NCBI RefSeq assembly: GCF_900289175.1
Contig: NZ_LT985747.1
Span: forward strand, 3,143,761 to 3,207,760
DNA length: 64,000 bases
Direction of reading: 5' to 3'
Origin: Paenibacillus faecalis
GTDB lineage: Bacteria > Bacillota > Bacilli > Paenibacillales > Paenibacillaceae
Both the position numbers and the translations under genes were made by a program. This document shows positions 55,961 to 64,000 of this stretch, one piece after another; within the stretch, counting starts at the first letter, position 1, and the number at the start of each line of letters is the position of its first letter. Under the pieces are notes generated by a model, which was given only the letters and a program-made list of their open reading frames with translations, was not told where the DNA came from and did not search any database.

Positions 55961-56893
55961 TTAATAAACCTGCTCCTTATAAAAGAATCCGAAAGAAAGC
56001 TCCCGCTCGGGATCTTGAAGGGCCCGAATCTCCTCCAGCCATTGCTCATCAAAGGCATAGGCCTTTGGATCAGCCTCATATAAATCGATCGCTTTACGGT
56101 ACGCGCGAAGCACAGCTTCATTATAATGGCGCGGTTTAAGCAAAGTCTCTACTTTGAAGCTATCGATGCCGGATTCCATCAGTAGATGAAGATCTTCAAG
56201 GATACAGATATCATCAGAGCTCATAATATGAGTACCGTTGATATCTTCATAAATCGGAAACTTCTCTTCCTCCCGCTCTGCTTCTATAAGGAACAATCCC
56301 CGTTCTTTTCCCATGCTGCCTTCGGTTATCGGTCGTCCTTGATGAGCCATATAGCTCTTCACCAACCGACGCTTGGAGTGGTAGATGTTAGTCATCCCGT
56401 GAACCTGAACTTGCGCTTCAATCTCCAGCTTCGGTTTCATTTCAGTAATTTCATCCATATTTAATTCCCGCGCTAAAATAACCCGTGATGCCCCTCTGCG
56501 CCCCCAATAGTTCGAGGTCGAATAGTTTGTTGATGTCATTTCAGCGTTCCAGTGAAGCTTAAGTGAGGGAGCGAAGGATTTAACCGCCGTTAATACCGAT
56601 GGATCATTAAATTCTACCGCATCAACGCCGATTTCTCCTAATGCCTTGACATATTCAGAGAGAGCCTCAAGCAAATCATTGGTCATCAAATTGTTCAAAC
56701 TTACATAAATTTTACCACTGGCATCATGTACCATCTCAGTCGCTTTACGAATGTCTTCAAGTGTCATGCTTCCCGGCAATCTCAAACCGAAGCGGTCATC
56801 CCCAACCAATACGGCATCCGCCCCAGCTTGCAGATAAACTTGTATATCTTCCAAACTTCCTGCGGCTGCCAGAAGCTCAGGTTTATTACCCAT
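55961..56893 (-). CDS. U32 family hydroxylase/peptidase, small paralogue (YrrN-type)
   Basis: 310 residues, KPELLAAAGSLEDIQVYLQAGADAVLVGDDRFGLR at the start, later LKLHWNAEMTSTN and EAQVQVHGMTNIYHSKRRLV. In place of the Cys-rich motif of its partner it has no Cys cluster, which is the usual difference between YrrN and YrrO types. AGGGGGAATTGCA precedes the ATG. It starts 17 bp after mltG; in B. subtilis trmR lies between these two genes. Confidence 0.9.
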   Translation of the reverse strand: MGNKPELLAAAGSLEDIQVYLQAGADAVLVGDDRFGLRLPGSMTLEDIRKATEMVHDASGKIYVSLNNLMTNDLLEALSEYVKALGEIGVDAVEFNDPSVLTAVKSFAPSLKLHWNAEMTSTNYSTSNYWGRRGASRVILARELNMDEITEMKPKLEIEAQVQVHGMTNIYHSKRRLVKSYMAHQGRPITEGSMGKERGLFLIEAEREEEKFPIYEDINGTHIMSSDDICILEDLHLLMESGIDSFKVETLLKPRHYNEAVLRAYRKAIDLYEADPKAYAFDEQWLEEIRALQDPERELSFGFFYKEQVY

Positions 56894-56910
56894 TGCAATT
56901 CCCCCTAATG

Positions 56911-57948
56911 CTATTGTGCCATCTTGTTACTTTTCTCAATGTTTTTTTGATGCTCTTTGTAGGTTTTAGCAAATAGATGTTCCTGTGTTCCATCCTTCTT
57001 CGTTACATAAAAGAAATAATCTGACTCTTCCGGCTTCAGCGCAGCTTCAATGGAAGCGAGGCTTGGACTTGAAATTGGCCCCGGAGGAAGTCCTTTATTC
57101 CGATAAGTGTTATAAGGGCTGTCCACCTCCAGATCCTTATACAACAATCGCTCCTTCGGTTTATCCAGAAGGTACTGTACCGTTGCATCAATCTCAAGCT
57201 TCATCCCTTGCTCAATCCGGTTATATATAACACCTGCCACCAAAGCGCGTTCCTCATCGACTACAACCTCGCGTTCAACCAAGGATGCTACCGTGAGCAG
57301 TTCATGCACCGTCATTCCTCGCTGTTTCAATAGCTCTTCCCAGCCAGGTATTTCATTCAATCGTTTCTCCATTTCACTAAGCATAGCTTGGATAATTTCC
57401 TGTGGTGTACTGTCTTTAGGCAGCTCATAAGTTGCCGGGAACAAATATCCCTCCAGATGGTGTCTTAACTTCGCATCTTTTGGAATTTCTTGAATCAGGG
57501 TGCCCTCCCAGCCTGATGACTGATCAGCCTGTTTTACAATTTCCTTCGCATCCAAACCGCTCTCCTTGGAAATCGTCTCTGCGATCTGAAGAACCGTATA
57601 TCCTTCTGGAATCGTAAAACGTATCATCTCTCCAGGCTTCACTTCCCCTTTGTTCAGCTTCGTTATCAACTGATCATAGGTGATGCCAGGCTTTGCCTCA
57701 TACATACCGGCCATAAAGCGACTGCCCTCATCTTCCAGCTTTAAATAAACTTTAAATAAAAGTGCATTTTTAATAAGCCCTTTTTCCTCTAGCAGATCGG
57801 CAATTTGAGATGTACTCATACCGGATTCAATCGTAAATTCGATCGGAGTATTGGAACTCGCAACGGGCTTCATGCCATTCCACACGTAAAACACTACCCC
57901 TGCAGCAATAATGAGCAGCACCAATACCGTTATGGCCAGTTTCTTCAT
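56911..57948 (-). CDS. mltG: endolytic transglycosylase MltG
   Basis: 345 residues, YceG family. One N-terminal membrane segment (LAITVLVLLIIAAGVVFYVW), a LysM-like subdomain, and the catalytic part with TVASLVEREVVVDEERALVAGVIYNR (catalytic Glu) and YNTYRNKGLPPGPISSP. Cleaves nascent glycan strands at the membrane and sets their length. The ATG at 57948 follows AAAGGAG; the open frame beyond runs into the upstream terminator. Confidence 0.95.
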   Translation of the reverse strand: MKKLAITVLVLLIIAAGVVFYVWNGMKPVASSNTPIEFTIESGMSTSQIADLLEEKGLIKNALLFKVYLKLEDEGSRFMAGMYEAKPGITYDQLITKLNKGEVKPGEMIRFTIPEGYTVLQIAETISKESGLDAKEIVKQADQSSGWEGTLIQEIPKDAKLRHHLEGYLFPATYELPKDSTPQEIIQAMLSEMEKRLNEIPGWEELLKQRGMTVHELLTVASLVEREVVVDEERALVAGVIYNRIEQGMKLEIDATVQYLLDKPKERLLYKDLEVDSPYNTYRNKGLPPGPISSPSLASIEAALKPEESDYFFYVTKKDGTQEHLFAKTYKEHQKNIEKSNKMAQ

Positions 57949-57967
57949 CTGTTCATCTCCTTTACAG

Positions 57968-57996
57968 CCAAAAAGGGCGGACCAGTCCGCCCTTCC
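57968..57996 (-). terminator. hairpin terminator between DUF1292 gene and mltG
   Basis: AAGGGCGGAC and GTCCGCCCTT form a 10-bp stem, then TTTTTGG on the minus strand. Confidence 0.8.
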
Positions 57997-58047
57997 CAGA
58001 ACCCTATTTGAAATTACAATGTCTTTGGAAGACATGAAAAATTAAAA

Positions 58048-58359
58048 TCAATCTTCATCTTCTTCCGGGAATGTAAGCTCATCATACAGCTCAGAGATGC
58101 TTTCCCATTCATCGTCGTCATCAATGGTAGCCAACTCCAGACTTCCGTCTTTCGCAGTAACAATACGAAGTACTTCATACTCCTCAGCCTTACGATCCGG
58201 TTGTACCAATATGGCATATCCTTGACCATTCACTTCGAATTCAGCAGCAAGATCATATACGGCTGTATATCCCTTCTCATCCTGAAGTTCTATACTTTCG
58301 CCAAAAGCGTCCTTCAACGTTTGGGTCCATACCACTTGATCAACAGAAAAATCAGTCAT
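58048..58359 (-). CDS. DUF1292 acidic protein, second copy (YrzB-like)
   Basis: 103 residues, very acidic, with IVTAKDGSLELATIDDDDEW matching the EEW-containing end of DUF1292 proteins. The ATG at 58359 overlaps the previous gene's stop (ATGACTGA) and has GGGAG 8 bp upstream, so it is translationally coupled. Diverged from the neighbour copy (N-terminal half has little in common). Function of the family is unknown. Confidence 0.85.
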   Translation of the reverse strand: MTDFSVDQVVWTQTLKDAFGESIELQDEKGYTAVYDLAAEFEVNGQGYAILVQPDRKAEEYEVLRIVTAKDGSLELATIDDDDEWESISELYDELTFPEEDED

Positions 58360-58660
58360 TGTCATTGCTCCCATTAAGCTGATCTACGAGCGTATTAAAC
58401 GTCTCTTCAACAATGCTCCATTCCTCATCATCGTCAATCATATACAGCTTCAGGTCTTCACCGTCTTCTTCGTAACGGAATGCGTAAACCTCATCCGTCT
58501 CGTCATCTTCCGATTCCAACGGGACCACCATCATATACTTTGCATCGGAGCCGTCAACATCAAATTTCATGATGACTTCAAATTCCTCTTCGTGGCCTTC
58601 ATCATCTGGAATATAAATAATTTCCGGTTCCTCTTCCATACCAATATGCTTATTCGCCAT
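58352..58660 (-). CDS. DUF1292 acidic protein (YrzB-like)
   Basis: 102 residues, strongly acidic. EEEFEVIMKFDVDGSDAKYMM, then DEVYAFRYEEDGEDLKLYMI and DDDEEWSIVEETFN fit DUF1292. GAGGGGGATCACA precedes the ATG. It lies 17 bp after ruvX, as yrzB does in Bacillus, so this copy is the probable orthologue; the next gene is an extra copy. Confidence 0.9.
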   Translation of the reverse strand: MANKHIGMEEEPEIIYIPDDEGHEEEFEVIMKFDVDGSDAKYMMVVPLESEDDETDEVYAFRYEEDGEDLKLYMIDDDEEWSIVEETFNTLVDQLNGSNDND

Positions 58661-58677
58661 TGTGATCCCCCTCACCT

Positions 58678-59088
58678 TTACCTTTTAGAATCCAAGTAAT
58701 TTTGCAAAATCAAGCTTGCAGCCATTTTATCCACCACCTGCTTGCGCTTCTTTCGGCTGACATCGGCTTCCACCAGGGTCCGTTCAGCGGATACTGTCGA
58801 AAGCCGTTCATCCCAAAGGTGAACGGGTAAGCACAAGGACTCTCGCAGTTTTTCTGCGAATTCCATGCAGATTTCTCCTCGGGGACCGATCGTGCCGTTC
58901 ATATTTTTAGGCAGACCAACCACAATCTCAGCGACCTCATGCTCTTTCACGAGGGCAATGATCCGTTCCAATTCAATGCCGTCCCGGCGGCGTTCAATCA
59001 CTTCCAGCCCTTGGGCTGTCCAACCGAACACATCGCTGAGAGCCACACCGATTCGACGGTCCCCGTAATCCAATCCCATGATCTTCAT
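58678..59088 (-). CDS. ruvX: Holliday junction resolvase-like / pre-16S rRNA nuclease YqgF
   Basis: 136 residues, RNase H fold. Active-site Asp residues in MGLDYGDRRIGVALSD and VVDKMAASLILQNYL, plus VGLPKNMNGTIGPR and WDERLSTVSAERTL. GGAGTGCAAGG precedes the ATG. In other bacteria YqgF matures the 16S rRNA 5' end. In a tight operon 10 bp after the IreB-like gene. Confidence 0.95.
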   Translation of the reverse strand: MKIMGLDYGDRRIGVALSDVFGWTAQGLEVIERRRDGIELERIIALVKEHEVAEIVVGLPKNMNGTIGPRGEICMEFAEKLRESLCLPVHLWDERLSTVSAERTLVEADVSRKKRKQVVDKMAASLILQNYLDSKR

Positions 59089-59098
59089 CCTTGCACTC

Positions 59099-59359
59099 CT
59101 AACGATGACTGGCTAGGTAGAACCGGACCAGTTCTTCAATCAATTCATCTCGTTCTTTCTTCCGGATCAAACTTCTAGCATTGTTGTGCCGAGGTATATA
59201 AGCGGGATCCCCGGACAACAGATATCCGACAATCTGATTGATCGGATGATATTCCTTTTCAACCAACGCGTCGTATACCGACAGTATAATGTCCCGGGCA
59301 GAAGCCTCCTTCTCATCACCTTTTACATTGAACTTGACAGTCTTATCCATGGAGTCCAT
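59099..59359 (-). CDS. IreB family regulatory phosphoprotein (YrzL)
   Basis: 86 residues, DUF965/IreB family: [13 protein letters not shown] near the N terminus (Thr phosphorylated by PASTA kinase IreK in enterococci) and [30 protein letters not shown]. The ATG at 59359 lies after GAGGTGTCACAC. First gene of the ireB-ruvX-DUF1292 group, separated from alaS by about 145 bp with its own candidate promoter. Confidence 0.93.
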   Translation of the reverse strand: MDSMDKTVKFNVKGDEKEASARDIILSVYDALVEKEYHPINQIVGYLLSGDPAYIPRHNNARSLIRKKERDELIEELVRFYLASHR

Positions 59360-59436
59360 GTGTGACACCTCGCTTCTTCGAAGAACATGTTAATCCATGC
59401 TTCGTCGAAAAATATTTACCAGCTTGATCTTTCTAT

Positions 59437-59466
59437 ATCATAACATATTCCTTACGCCGTAAGGAA
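59437..59466 (-). promoter_or_regulatory. candidate ireB promoter with a 19-bp palindrome
   Basis: TTCCTTACG-C-CGTAAGGAA (59448-59466) is a perfect 9+1+9 palindrome, six bases upstream of a TATGAT -10 box (59442-59437, minus strand), where it would cover the spacer and -35. No good -35 hexamer is seen, suggesting activator-dependent or repressible control; it could alternatively fold as an RNA hairpin at the end of alaS mRNA. Confidence 0.4.
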
Positions 59467-59503
59467 ACCTGTTTCGAAATAATTAAAGGCAAAAACGTCA
59501 AAC

Positions 59504-62131
59504 CTATACACTTCCAGCAACCAGTTCTTCAGCACGCTTCAGAGCCTCTTTGATTTTGGAAGCATCCTTGCCACCGGCTTGCGCCATATCCGGACGACCG
59601 CCGCCGCCTCCCCCGCAAACAGCTGCTACTTCTTTCACCAGTTTTCCGGCGTGAAGACCTTTTTTCACAAGATTTTGAGGCACGGAAACTACAAAGTTCA
59701 CTTTGTCTCCAATGACGGCACCAAGAACGATGACAGCTTCAGGAAGCTTTCCTTTCAATTCATCAACTACCGTACGAAGTGCGTCCATATTTGCAGCCTG
59801 TACTTCTGCAGCCAGAAGCTGGGTATTTCCAGCTACAACAACACGCTCTGTAAGCTGACCTGCTTCGATCGCACTTAGCTTGCCAAGCAGGGATTCATTC
59901 TCACGGCCAAGCTCCTTCACCTGCTGGTTCAAAGCCTCAATCCGCTTCGGCACATCATGTAATTTGCTTTTTAGCAGAGCAGCGGACTGTCTCAAAAGCT
60001 CCAATTCGCCTTCCATAAATTCATAGGCAAAGCGTCCTGTCACTGCTTCAATCCGGCGAACTCCTGAGCCGATACCGCTCTCTCCGAGAAGTTTGAAAAT
60101 TCCAATCTGTGCCGTGTTGTCGACGTGACATCCGCCACAAAGCTCTATGCTGTAATCACCGACCTGAACGACTCGCACAATATCTCCGTACTTTTCACCA
60201 AATAGAGCCATGGCCCCCATCGCTCTGGCTTCATCGATCGGTTTGTTATCAATGACAACTTCGATTCCTTTCCAGATCTGCTCGTTTACGCGCTGCTCGA
60301 TCTTGGAAAGCTCCTCCGGCGTAATGCTGCCAAAATGAGAGAAGTCAAACCGCAGGCGTTGAGGCTCAACGAGTGAACCAGCCTGATTTACATGCTCGCC
60401 AAGCACTTCCTTGAGTGCCTTATGCAGAAGATGCGTCGCCGTATGGTTTTTGATAATATCAAGACGCTTCTCCCGGTCTACTTCAGCTTTGACCGTTTCA
60501 TCAACTTTTAATTCACCTGATTCCACCGTTACCATATGAACATGTTGCCCATGTGGTGCTTTGAACAGACCTTCAACCTTGGCGCGCACACGATCGCTTT
60601 CCAGTACCCCTTGATCGCTAACCTGCCCGCCGCTCTCAGCATAGAAAGGAGTCGAATCCAAAATGACCTGACCAGACTGCCCTTCTCCAATATGATCAAC
60701 AAATCCGCCATCTACAACGATAGCCATTACCTTAGATTGCTGAACGGTGTCATTATATCCAACAAACTCACTTTTAACCGTATAATCGGAAAGCACGCCT
60801 CCTTGTACCTTCATGCTTTCCGTTTCATGACGCGCTACTCTTGCACGCTCACGCTGCTCTTTCATAGCCAGCTCAAAGCCTTCCCGATCAACCGTCAGTC
60901 CGTGCTCAGATGCATAATCCTCCGTCAAATCAAGCGGAAAGCCATAGGTATCATACAGTTTAAAAGCATCATTGCCGCTGATTTCAGTTTTTCCCTGTGC
61001 TTTGGCCTCAGTGCTCATATTTTCCAAAATAGTCAATCCATCAGAAAGCGTCTTATGGAACTGCTCTTCTTCTGTAGCGATAATTTTTTCAATAAACGCC
61101 CGTTTCTCCAAAACCTCCGGATAATACACGCCCATGATATCACCAACCGTTTTGGTCAGTGTATACATAAACGGTTTATCCAGCCCGATGACCTTGCCAT
61201 AGCGAACAGCTCGGCGCAGCAGACGACGTATAACATATCCCCGTCCATCATTCGAAGGCATGACCCCGTCTCCGATGGCAAATGCAACTGTTCGAATATG
61301 ATCAGCTATAACTTTCAACGCAGTGTCATACTCCGGATTGTCATTGTATTTAATCCCGGCAAGTGCAGCTGTCTCCTGAATAATAGGCTGGAACAGATCG
61401 GTGTCGAAGTTCGAGTCCACGTCCTGCAAAATCGAAGCAAACCGCTCCAACCCTGCTCCGGTATCGATGTTTTTGTTCGGCAGCGGTGTATAGCTTCCGT
61501 CTTTGTTATGATTGAATTGAGAGAATACAAGGTTCCACACTTCAAGATAGCGCTCGTTCTCTCCGCCGGGATAAAGCTCAGGGTCGGACGGATCATTTCC
61601 GTAAGCTTCACCGCGATCATAAAAAATTTCCGTACACGGTCCGCATGGGCCTTCACCGATGTCCCAGAAGTTATCTTCCAGCTTGATAATACGGCTTTCC
61701 GGCAGACCAACCTTCTCATTCCACAGCTTGAAAGCTTCTTCATCTTCAGGATATACGGTAACCGACAACCGTTCTGGATCAAAGCCAATCCACTTCTTGT
61801 CAGTCAGAAACTCCCATGCCCAGGTAATCGCTTCTTCTTTGAAATAATCACCGATTGAGAAGTTGCCCATCATTTCAAAAAAGGTGTGGTGACGCCGGGT
61901 TTTTCCTACATTTTCAATATCATTGGTCCGGATGCATTTCTGAGAGTTGGCCAGACGAGGGTTTTCCGGCTTTACACGTCCGTCAAAATAAGATTTAAGC
62001 GGCGCCATTCCAGCATTAATCCACAATAGCGATGGATCGTTATGTGGAACAAGGGACGCACTTGGCTCAATCTTATGTCCTTTCTCTGCAAAGAACTCCA
62101 GCCATTTGGAACGAATTTCACTAGCTTTCAT
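59504..62131 (-). CDS. alaS: alanyl-tRNA synthetase
   Basis: 875 residues, normal bacterial length. Class II core with [40 protein letters not shown] and [15 protein letters not shown] text; editing domain with [16 protein letters not shown] and [10 protein letters not shown]-terminal Gly-rich C-Ala segment [24 protein letters not shown] precedes the ATG by 7 bp. Controlled by a T-box leader. Confidence 0.98.
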   Translation of the reverse strand: MKASEIRSKWLEFFAEKGHKIEPSASLVPHNDPSLLWINAGMAPLKSYFDGRVKPENPRLANSQKCIRTNDIENVGKTRRHHTFFEMMGNFSIGDYFKEEAITWAWEFLTDKKWIGFDPERLSVTVYPEDEEAFKLWNEKVGLPESRIIKLEDNFWDIGEGPCGPCTEIFYDRGEAYGNDPSDPELYPGGENERYLEVWNLVFSQFNHNKDGSYTPLPNKNIDTGAGLERFASILQDVDSNFDTDLFQPIIQETAALAGIKYNDNPEYDTALKVIADHIRTVAFAIGDGVMPSNDGRGYVIRRLLRRAVRYGKVIGLDKPFMYTLTKTVGDIMGVYYPEVLEKRAFIEKIIATEEEQFHKTLSDGLTILENMSTEAKAQGKTEISGNDAFKLYDTYGFPLDLTEDYASEHGLTVDREGFELAMKEQRERARVARHETESMKVQGGVLSDYTVKSEFVGYNDTVQQSKVMAIVVDGGFVDHIGEGQSGQVILDSTPFYAESGGQVSDQGVLESDRVRAKVEGLFKAPHGQHVHMVTVESGELKVDETVKAEVDREKRLDIIKNHTATHLLHKALKEVLGEHVNQAGSLVEPQRLRFDFSHFGSITPEELSKIEQRVNEQIWKGIEVVIDNKPIDEARAMGAMALFGEKYGDIVRVVQVGDYSIELCGGCHVDNTAQIGIFKLLGESGIGSGVRRIEAVTGRFAYEFMEGELELLRQSAALLKSKLHDVPKRIEALNQQVKELGRENESLLGKLSAIEAGQLTERVVVAGNTQLLAAEVQAANMDALRTVVDELKGKLPEAVIVLGAVIGDKVNFVVSVPQNLVKKGLHAGKLVKEVAAVCGGGGGGRPDMAQAGGKDASKIKEALKRAEELVAGSV

Positions 62132-62186
62132 AATTACAGCCTCCAGTCTTCATATTGTCCGGTCCGTTTTTCTACAGGACAGAACA

Positions 62187-62475
62187 CAAAAAAGCCCCTG
62201 AATCCATTCAGGGACGATTATCTCGCGGTACCACCCTGGTTATCACCTGATAGTATTGACAGACTAAAGTAGTAATCCGTCGAAACCTTCAGGCAATCGC
62301 CTTATTTCGGCTTGATAACGGGCGCCACCCGGCGAGTTTGTCTCGCTCTCGGAAATCAGCATGTTCAGCCCGTGACGCTTTCAGGTTCTCACAGCCAACG
62401 AAGAATCGTGTTTCTTCGAAGGAACCTGTTCTCTGGGAAAGGAGCACCAGCCTACTTTATTTCCTCATCGATTTC
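62187..62475 (-). promoter_or_regulatory. T-box riboswitch of alaS
   Basis: Minus strand contains the T-box core AGGGTGGTACCGCGAGATAA (62237-62218), followed by a terminator, stem CCCTGAAT/ATTCAGGG (62213-62196) with T-run 62193-62187. Stem I region about 62475-62330 carries TGAACATG preceded by GCT at 62369-62367, a plausible alanine specifier. Uncharged tRNA-Ala would stabilise the antiterminator. Confidence 0.95.
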
Positions 62476-62501
62476 AATTTATATAACCTTTAATATTTTC
62501 A

Positions 62502-62530
62502 AGTATATCGATGCCTAAACTATCTGTCAA
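62502..62530 (-). promoter_or_regulatory. alaS promoter
   Basis: Minus strand TTGACA (62530-62525), 17 bp, TATACT (62507-62502): perfect -35 and near-perfect -10, starting the T-box leader. Confidence 0.85.
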
Positions 62531-62551
62531 TGCATGTCAGCCTTAAGGATA

Positions 62552-63619
62552 TCAGCCGCTTTTCCGCCTTATGTAATAAGAGAAAAAATGCTGAAGCAAC
62601 ACCTTTATGACTGCGAAAAAAGGAACAGCCAAAATGAGACCGATCATTCCAGCAATCTGACCGCCAACCAAGAGAGCAAAAATGATCAATAGCGGATGCA
62701 AATGCAGCTTGCGGCCAACCACCTGAGGAGAAATTACGTTGCTCTCCAGCATCTGACACACCATATTGACAGCCGCTACAAAAAGCACCATCTTCCAGGA
62801 TATCGTGGATGCCATCAACAGCGCAGGCGCTGCGCCCAAAAACGGACCCAAATAAGGCACAATATTAAATATGGCGACAATGCTGGCCAAAAGTAAAGCA
62901 TAGGGCATACCGATCAGCATATAACCGATATACGCCAATATCCCGATAATGAGGCAAACCAAAAATTGCCCGCGAACATAATTGCCAAGGGCGGTGTCGA
63001 TTTCTTTAATCAGTGTAACGATCGCTTTTCTCCGGCTGCGGGGCAAATAAGATACCGCTGTTCGCTGAAAAACGTCAAAATCTTTTAAAATATAAAAGAT
63101 CAAAAAAGGAATGATTAACACATTAAACAGAAGACTGATCGTTGCCCCGATGTTATCCATAAAGCTCGATATTCCGTCTGCAATCCTGGTTTCCATATGA
63201 AAAAACCAACTGTTCATCCCTGTCCGAATGCCGGGAGGCAAAAGCTTGCTGTCCAGATTTGTCATTAAACTTTGGGCATGCATTGTAAATTCCGGCAAAT
63301 GTTCGTTCAGTTCTTCCAGCTGCCTGATCAGCATTGGAATCATATTGATCAAAATAACGGCCAAGCAGGTCAGAAACACAGCATATATAAGAAGAACCGC
63401 AATGCTTCTTGGAACCTTGCGCTCCGACAGCATGCATACGATTGGATTCAGCACATAAGATATGATCATAGCCACGACAAACGGGGCTAGTACAGCTTTC
63501 AAAAAGCGATAAACGTCCAGAAACAACGGTCGCAGCAGCCACACAAAGTAAAGGGCGATAAGCCCGAGCAGCAGCCAGATCATCAAACGGAACCATTTGT
63601 TCGCCGTCAGCTGTTCCAC
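62552..63619 (-). CDS. AI-2E family transporter (YrrI-like)
   Basis: 355 residues, PF01594, with about seven to eight membrane segments (LMIWLLLGLIALYFVWLLRP, FVVAMIISYVLNPIVCMLSE, VAIFNIVPYLGPFLGAAPAL). Start is GTG at 63619, after AAAGGAGAG at about 9 bp. It lies directly upstream of alaS as yrrI does in B. subtilis. Transported substance unknown. A paralogue is at 49158-50321, with clearly different sequence. Confidence 0.92.
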   Translation of the reverse strand: MEQLTANKWFRLMIWLLLGLIALYFVWLLRPLFLDVYRFLKAVLAPFVVAMIISYVLNPIVCMLSERKVPRSIAVLLIYAVFLTCLAVILINMIPMLIRQLEELNEHLPEFTMHAQSLMTNLDSKLLPPGIRTGMNSWFFHMETRIADGISSFMDNIGATISLLFNVLIIPFLIFYILKDFDVFQRTAVSYLPRSRRKAIVTLIKEIDTALGNYVRGQFLVCLIIGILAYIGYMLIGMPYALLLASIVAIFNIVPYLGPFLGAAPALLMASTISWKMVLFVAAVNMVCQMLESNVISPQVVGRKLHLHPLLIIFALLVGGQIAGMIGLILAVPFFAVIKVLLQHFFSYYIRRKSG

Positions 63620-63726
63620 AGGGCGATCTCTCCTTTCGGACTGACGTTACCCTGTAAGTATATGTACGAGCTCCCCAAATTAATCTAACATTCTTGAAGG
63701 CCGAGTTTTTCGAATCCAAAATCAAA

Positions 63727-63770
63727 AAAAGACTCCCGCTATTACCGCACTGGTAAAAGCAAGAGTCTCC
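63727..63770 (-). terminator. terminator after the partial gene at the window edge
   Basis: Minus strand GACTCTTGCTTTTACCAG and its partner GTAATAGCGGGAGTC form an imperfect stem, followed by seven T. Confidence 0.7.
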
Positions 63771-63799
63771 TTGTATCTTCCACTCCTATGTACGCATAA

Positions 63800-64000
63800 T
63801 CAATTCGATGCGTGCATTGGAGGAGGGAAATCCTGCGGAAATTCATCACCGAAAAACAAATCATCCAGCGAGCTAAGCGTACCGTCCTCTTCAACCTGGT
63901 AGACAGACATTTTCTCGCCATTGACCGTCAGTTCGATAAAACATCCCCAGCAGTAAAATTGATGGGAACCGATTTTCCCGATGTCTTTAGAACTGCAATT
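63800..64000 (-). CDS. hypothetical protein with Cys motif, 3' part
   Basis: The minus-strand frame is open from the window edge to a TGA at 63802-63800; 66 residues are visible. It contains a Cys at the second visible residue and HQFYCWGCFIELTVNGEKM (CxxC), then VYQVEEDGTLSSLDDLFFGD and a Pro-rich end. Codon use looks coding, and a terminator follows 30 bp later. The spaced Cys residues suggest metal binding. I do not recognise the family; the start is beyond the window. Confidence 0.7.
   Translation of the reverse strand, partial: NCSSKDIGKIGSHQFYCWGCFIELTVNGEKMSVYQVEEDGTLSSLDDLFFGDEFPQDFPPPMHASN

Noticed and set aside
60536..61858. 440-codon open frame on the + strand inside alaS
   Set aside because: It is the antisense shadow of a full-length, well conserved alaS; no ribosome binding site and no recognisable protein features.

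Overview
The window looks like a low-to-moderate GC Firmicute chromosome, most likely Paenibacillus or a close relative. Grounds: an S-layer (SLH) anchored secreted enzyme, YesM-type kinase/AraC-type response regulator pairs with lipoprotein sugar-binding proteins, strong AGGAGG-type ribosome binding sites, frequent GTG/TTG starts, a GlcT-controlled ptsG leader, an alaS T-box, and a gene order around alaS that follows the Bacillus subtilis yrr region. No tRNA, rRNA, insertion sequence, prophage or CRISPR array was seen; this is ordinary chromosomal DNA rich in carbohydrate genes.

Layout. 1-1065: 3' end of an FAD-dependent oxidoreductase (+). 1150-14632 (all -): a sugar-uptake locus, read from the right as solute-binding lipoprotein, YesM-type sensor kinase, AraC-type regulator, two permeases, a second solute-binding lipoprotein, and a 1599-residue SLH-anchored glycoside-hydrolase-like protein. 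14922-19010 (-): CstA-type carbon-starvation/pyruvate-uptake transporter next to a LytS/LytR-type two-component system. 19186-21580: a small acidic protein, a YitT-family membrane protein, a DUF2905 protein and a glycerophosphodiester phosphodiesterase. 21764-24197 (+): kduI, a DeoR regulator and kduD (hexuronate/pectin breakdown). 24385-28456: orphan amino-acid-binding lipoprotein, ribosomal protein L25/Ctc and a type I pullulanase. 28791-34007 (-): glcT, ptsG, ptsH, ptsI. 34203-36273 (-): NfeD protein and flotillin. 36454-41248: galKET (-) with a divergent AraC regulator. 41264-45626: aldo/keto reductase, sirtuin, HAD hydrolase, membrane acyltransferase, KGG-repeat stress protein. 45876-50321: ilvD, a polysaccharide deacetylase with an extra C-terminal domain, and an AI-2E-family transporter. 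50276-64000 (-): penicillin-binding protein, chemotaxis receptor, two U32 hydroxylases/peptidases, mltG, two DUF1292 proteins, ruvX, ireB-like, alaS with T-box, a second AI-2E-family protein and a partial gene at the window edge.

How the parts fit. Most of the left two thirds serves carbon uptake: surface polysaccharide handling, a sensor-controlled ABC importer without its own ATPase, the glucose PTS, galactose, hexuronate and alpha-glucan breakdown. Regulatory DNA is legible in several places: a GlcT antiterminator target in the ptsG leader, a cre-like box and LytTR-like direct repeats in front of cstA, a cre box between the HAD and acyltransferase genes, a palindrome array in front of kduI, a sigma-B-like promoter in front of the L25/ctc gene, and a T-box in front of alaS. 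The right end is the conserved alaS-yrr housekeeping block, which here lacks trmR, udk and greA at their usual places and carries a chemotaxis receptor instead. I found no clear-cut undescribed defence or mobile system; the most interesting items are regulatory RNAs/operators and unusual domain arrangements, listed as findings.
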